Shown: positions 7,573 to 9,026 of the stretch, piece by piece
Numbering within the stretch: position 1 is the stretch's first letter
Layout of the letters: each line of letters starts with the position of its first letter
Assembly (NCBI GenBank): GCA_040509515.1
Contig: JBEVKV010000617.1
Location: forward strand, 1-9,026
Direction of reading: 5' to 3'
Origin: QHXN01 sp040509515
GTDB taxonomy: Bacteria > Acidobacteriota > Blastocatellia > Pyrinomonadales > Pyrinomonadaceae
Length of the DNA: 9,026 nucleotides
Made by a program: the position numbers and the translations under genes
Notes under the pieces: generated by a model
The model's input: the letters and a program-made list of their open reading frames with translations, nothing else
What the model was told of the DNA's origin: nothing
Database searches by the model: none

Positions 7573-8613
7573 ATGAGATTGAGTGAGCTTGCGCGCCTGA
7601 CGGGCGCGCGCGTCGAAGAGAAGTTTAACGACGTAGAGGTCGGCGGCGCCGCCGGACTCGACGAGGCCGAGCCCGGCCACGTCACCTTCCTCGCCAACCC
7701 GCGCTACACGCCGCGCGTGCAGACGACGCGCGCCGCGGCCGTCTACCTCGCCGAAGGCGTCGAGCCCGGGCGCGAAGACATCGCAGTCCTCTTCACGCGC
7801 GACCCATATCTCGCCTACACGCGCGCGCTCAGGCTCTTCCACCCCGAGCCCGAGGTCGAGCCGGGCGTCCATCCGACGGCCGTCGTCGACCCCACCGCGC
7901 GGCTCGGCGAAGGCGTCGCCGTCGGGGCCTGCTCCGTCCTCGGGCGCGACGTGCGCGTCGGCGTCGGCGTGCGCATCTTCCCGAACGTGACCGTCTACGA
8001 CGGCGTCCACATCGGCGACGGCTCGGTCATCCACTCCGGCGTCGCCTTGCGCGAAGGGACAATCGTCGGCGCGCGCGTGAGTATCCACAACAACGCCGTC
8101 ATCGGCTCAGACGGCTTCGGTTACGCGAAGGACGAGGAGGGGCGCTGGCTCAAGATTCCGCAGACCGGCCGCGTCGTCGTCGAGGACGACGTTGAAATCG
8201 GCGCGGGCACGACCATCGACTGCGCCTCGGTCGGCGAGACGCGCATCGCGCGCGGAGCGAAAATCGACAACCTCGTCCAGGTCGGTCACTCGTGCACGAT
8301 AGGCGAGGACTCGCTCGTCTGCGCGCAGGTGGGGCTGGCCGGCAGCTCGCGCGTCGGCCGCCGCGTCATCCTCGCGGGCCAAGTCGGCGTCGCCGGCCAC
8401 CTCGAAATCGGCGACGACGTGGTGCTGACCGCCAAGAGCGCCACGAGCCACAACGTCCCGGCCGGCAAGGTGCTCTCAGGCATCCCCGCCTTCGACAACC
8501 GCGAATGGCTCCGCTCGACCGCCGCCTTCCGACGCCTCGGCGAGATGCAGCGCACGATCCGCACGCTCGAAGCCCGGCTCGCCGCCCTCGAAAAGAACTC
8601 GCCCGGCTCCTAG
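7573..8613 (+). CDS. lpxD: UDP-3-O-(3-hydroxyacyl)glucosamine N-acyltransferase LpxD
   Basis: LpxD transfers a 3-hydroxyacyl chain from acyl carrier protein to the 2-amino group of UDP-3-O-acylglucosamine, the third step of lipid A synthesis, in the cytoplasm as a trimer. The 346-residue protein is full length. The uridine-binding N-terminal domain carries FLANPRY (39-45), whose Phe, Asn and Tyr match the family's nucleotide-contacting residues. Left-handed beta-helix hexapeptide repeats run from about 100 to 305. Family signatures IGSDGFGYA, KIPQTGRV, KIDNLVQVGH and LSGIPA are present. His239 (VQVGH) and His276 (AGHL) line up exactly with the catalytic histidines of E. coli LpxD. A C-terminal helix (RLGEMQRTIRTLEARLAALEK) ends the protein. 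Residue 217 is Cys where the TTIDR motif usually has Arg. The ATG matches the family N-terminus, but no clear Shine-Dalgarno site is visible. It is not followed by fabZ/lpxA, unlike in many proteobacteria. Confidence 0.96.
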   Translation: MRLSELARLTGARVEEKFNDVEVGGAAGLDEAEPGHVTFLANPRYTPRVQTTRAAAVYLAEGVEPGREDIAVLFTRDPYLAYTRALRLFHPEPEVEPGVHPTAVVDPTARLGEGVAVGACSVLGRDVRVGVGVRIFPNVTVYDGVHIGDGSVIHSGVALREGTIVGARVSIHNNAVIGSDGFGYAKDEEGRWLKIPQTGRVVVEDDVEIGAGTTIDCASVGETRIARGAKIDNLVQVGHSCTIGEDSLVCAQVGLAGSSRVGRRVILAGQVGVAGHLEIGDDVVLTAKSATSHNVPAGKVLSGIPAFDNREWLRSTAAFRRLGEMQRTIRTLEARLAALEKNSPGS

Positions 8614-8654
8614 AGAGACTTTCATGGAAATGTTCTTGACAGAAGAAAGTCTCT
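8614..8654. repeat. Perfect 10-bp inverted repeat just after lpxD
   Basis: AGAGACTTTC (8614-8623) and GAAAGTCTCT (8645-8654) are perfect reverse complements separated by 21 bases. The repeat starts at the base after the lpxD stop codon. No T-run follows (the next bases are TGTGG), so it is a poor intrinsic terminator. The right arm lies between the predicted -35 and -10 boxes of the downstream promoter, which fits an operator as well as it fits an RNA stem. Confidence 0.7.
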
Positions 8655-8743
8655 TGTGGACAATAGAAATTGAAATCCGATTTCAACTCATTGAATTCGG
8701 AAATCGCGCAATATATCCCCTGAGGAGTTGTTCAAAGGTATGA
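8624..8743 (+). CDS. Doubtful 39-residue ORF overlapping the next gene by ATGA
   Basis: The frame opens with ATG in the loop of the inverted repeat and reads MEMFLTEESLLWTIEIE, continuing to a TGA at 8741-8743. It stays open through an AT-rich stretch, where stops would be frequent. A purine run (AGAGAG, 8612-8617) sits six bases before the ATG. Its stop overlaps the next gene's ATG in the ATGA pattern typical of translational coupling. Against it, only 15 of 39 codons end in G or C, unlike the neighbours, and the frame covers the predicted promoter. It may be a leader peptide or chance; I recognise no family. Confidence 0.2.
   Translation: MEMFLTEESLLWTIEIEIRFQLIEFGNRAIYPLRSCSKV
8636..8664 (+). 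promoter_or_regulatory. Sigma70-like promoter for the small terminal gene
   Basis: A perfect TTGACA -35 box (8636-8641) is followed by a 17-base spacer and GACAAT (8659-8664), which matches TATAAT at four of six positions. Initiation would be expected near 8671, leaving a leader of about 70 bases before the ATG at 8740. This is the best promoter match in the window and lies in the AT-rich patch after lpxD. Confidence 0.55.
8670..8701 (+). promoter_or_regulatory. Two mutually exclusive hairpins in the leader of the terminal gene
   Basis: Hairpin A: TTGAAAT (8670-8676), loop CCG, ATTTCAA (8680-8686), with seven perfect pairs. Hairpin B: TCCGATTTCAA (8676-8686), loop CTCA, TTGAATTCGGA (8691-8701), with ten of eleven pairs. 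Both use 8680-8686, so only one can form at a time. As DNA, hairpin A is also a 17-bp symmetric site at the expected transcription start. The region could be an operator or a small leader switch. Neither hairpin matches a riboswitch I recognise. Confidence 0.4.
8722..8727 (+). promoter_or_regulatory. Shine-Dalgarno-like GAGGAG before the terminal gene
   Basis: GAGGAG lies 12 bases before the ATG at 8740, longer than ideal. A TTG at 8728 is in frame but directly abuts the motif, which is too close to use it. A second purine cluster, AAAGG (8734-8738), is one base from the ATG. ATG 8740 is therefore the preferred start. Confidence 0.5.
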
Positions 8744-9026
8744 AATCGGGCGGCAACACGGCGTCGGGTCTTTCCCCGGAGCGCGCCGGCAAGCAACAGA
8801 AGGTTGAGGTCGCGTTCGAGCAGCAGGAGGGCGGCGCGTGCGTCGCGCTGAGGTACCTGACGTGGACTGACGGCCTCGGCTGGTGTTGTCAGAAGACGAT
8901 ACGCGTCGAGGAGGAGCAGCTCGACGACCTGCACCGCGCCATCACGGCCGCGCGCCACCGCGCACGGCGACAGCGCGTCGAGGCGGGCGAGCCGGCGGTG
9001 CCCGCGCAGGTCATACAGTTCCCTTC
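8740..9026 (+). CDS. Small unrecognised protein, 3' end beyond the window
   Basis: Ninety-five codons are visible, with no stop before the window edge. I do not recognise the family. The start of about 20 residues is polar (MKSGGNTASGLSPERAGKQQ). A predicted beta-rich core (KVEVAFEQQEGGACVALRYL) follows, then TWTDGLGWCCQKTIRV with two adjacent cysteines (49, 50) and tryptophans at 42 and 48. A basic helix comes next (EEEQLDDLHRAITAARHRARRQR), then a PAQVIQFP tail. Beta strands before an acidic-then-basic helix loosely recall PC4-like single-stranded nucleic-acid-binding proteins, but this is only a shape resemblance. Codon use is GC-rich like priA and lpxD, supporting real coding. An in-frame TGA at 8692-8694 limits the start; ATG 8740 follows GAGGAG. 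It probably has its own promoter at 8636-8664 and is not clearly part of the lpxD transcript. Confidence 0.75.
   Translation, partial: MKSGGNTASGLSPERAGKQQKVEVAFEQQEGGACVALRYLTWTDGLGWCCQKTIRVEEEQLDDLHRAITAARHRARRQRVEAGEPAVPAQVIQFP

Noticed and set aside
8683..8958. Minus-strand 91-residue frame opposite the terminal gene
   Set aside because: It is leucine/arginine/alanine-rich with no visible family signature. It overlaps the plus-strand frame, which has a promoter, a ribosome-binding site and better protein character.

Overview
The window is GC-rich bacterial chromosome (roughly two-thirds G+C by eye, strong G/C preference at codon third positions). It carries two conserved housekeeping genes, one very large secreted protein gene and the start of a small unrecognised gene. 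LpxD implies an outer membrane with lipid A. The giant protein combines DUF11-like, Ig/cadherin-like, parallel beta-helix, HYR, DUF5011-like and C-terminal PxKF-type modules. Together with the GC-rich coding style, this most resembles Acidobacteriota, perhaps class Blastocatellia. That assignment is inference from architecture; there is no rRNA or other direct marker.

Layout: a strong intrinsic terminator on the minus strand (1-37) ends the minus-strand gene at 57-4676, which encodes a 1539-residue exported multidomain surface protein. A 321-base divergent intergenic region (4677-4997) holds that gene's Shine-Dalgarno site, two close palindromes in its leader, a GC-rich hairpin and a 10-bp palindrome before the next gene. 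On the plus strand follow priA (4998-7520, replication restart helicase), a hairpin overlapping its stop codon (7520-7557), and lpxD (7573-8613, lipid A biosynthesis acyltransferase). The last 413 bases contain an unusually AT-rich patch (about 8614-8720) with a perfect 10-bp inverted repeat, a good sigma70-like promoter, two mutually exclusive leader hairpins and a doubtful 39-codon ORF. Then comes a small protein gene (from 8740) that runs off the end.

The genes do not form an obvious functional unit. priA and lpxD are co-directional, 52 bases apart and separated by a terminator-like hairpin, so they may or may not share a transcript. The surface protein is divergently transcribed and ends in its own terminator, so it is probably a single-gene unit. 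I see no transposase, integrase, tRNA, rRNA, CRISPR array or recognisable defence system. The most interesting material is the apparently split DUF11 domain and terminal PxKF module of the giant protein, and the compact regulatory-looking region at 8614-8740.
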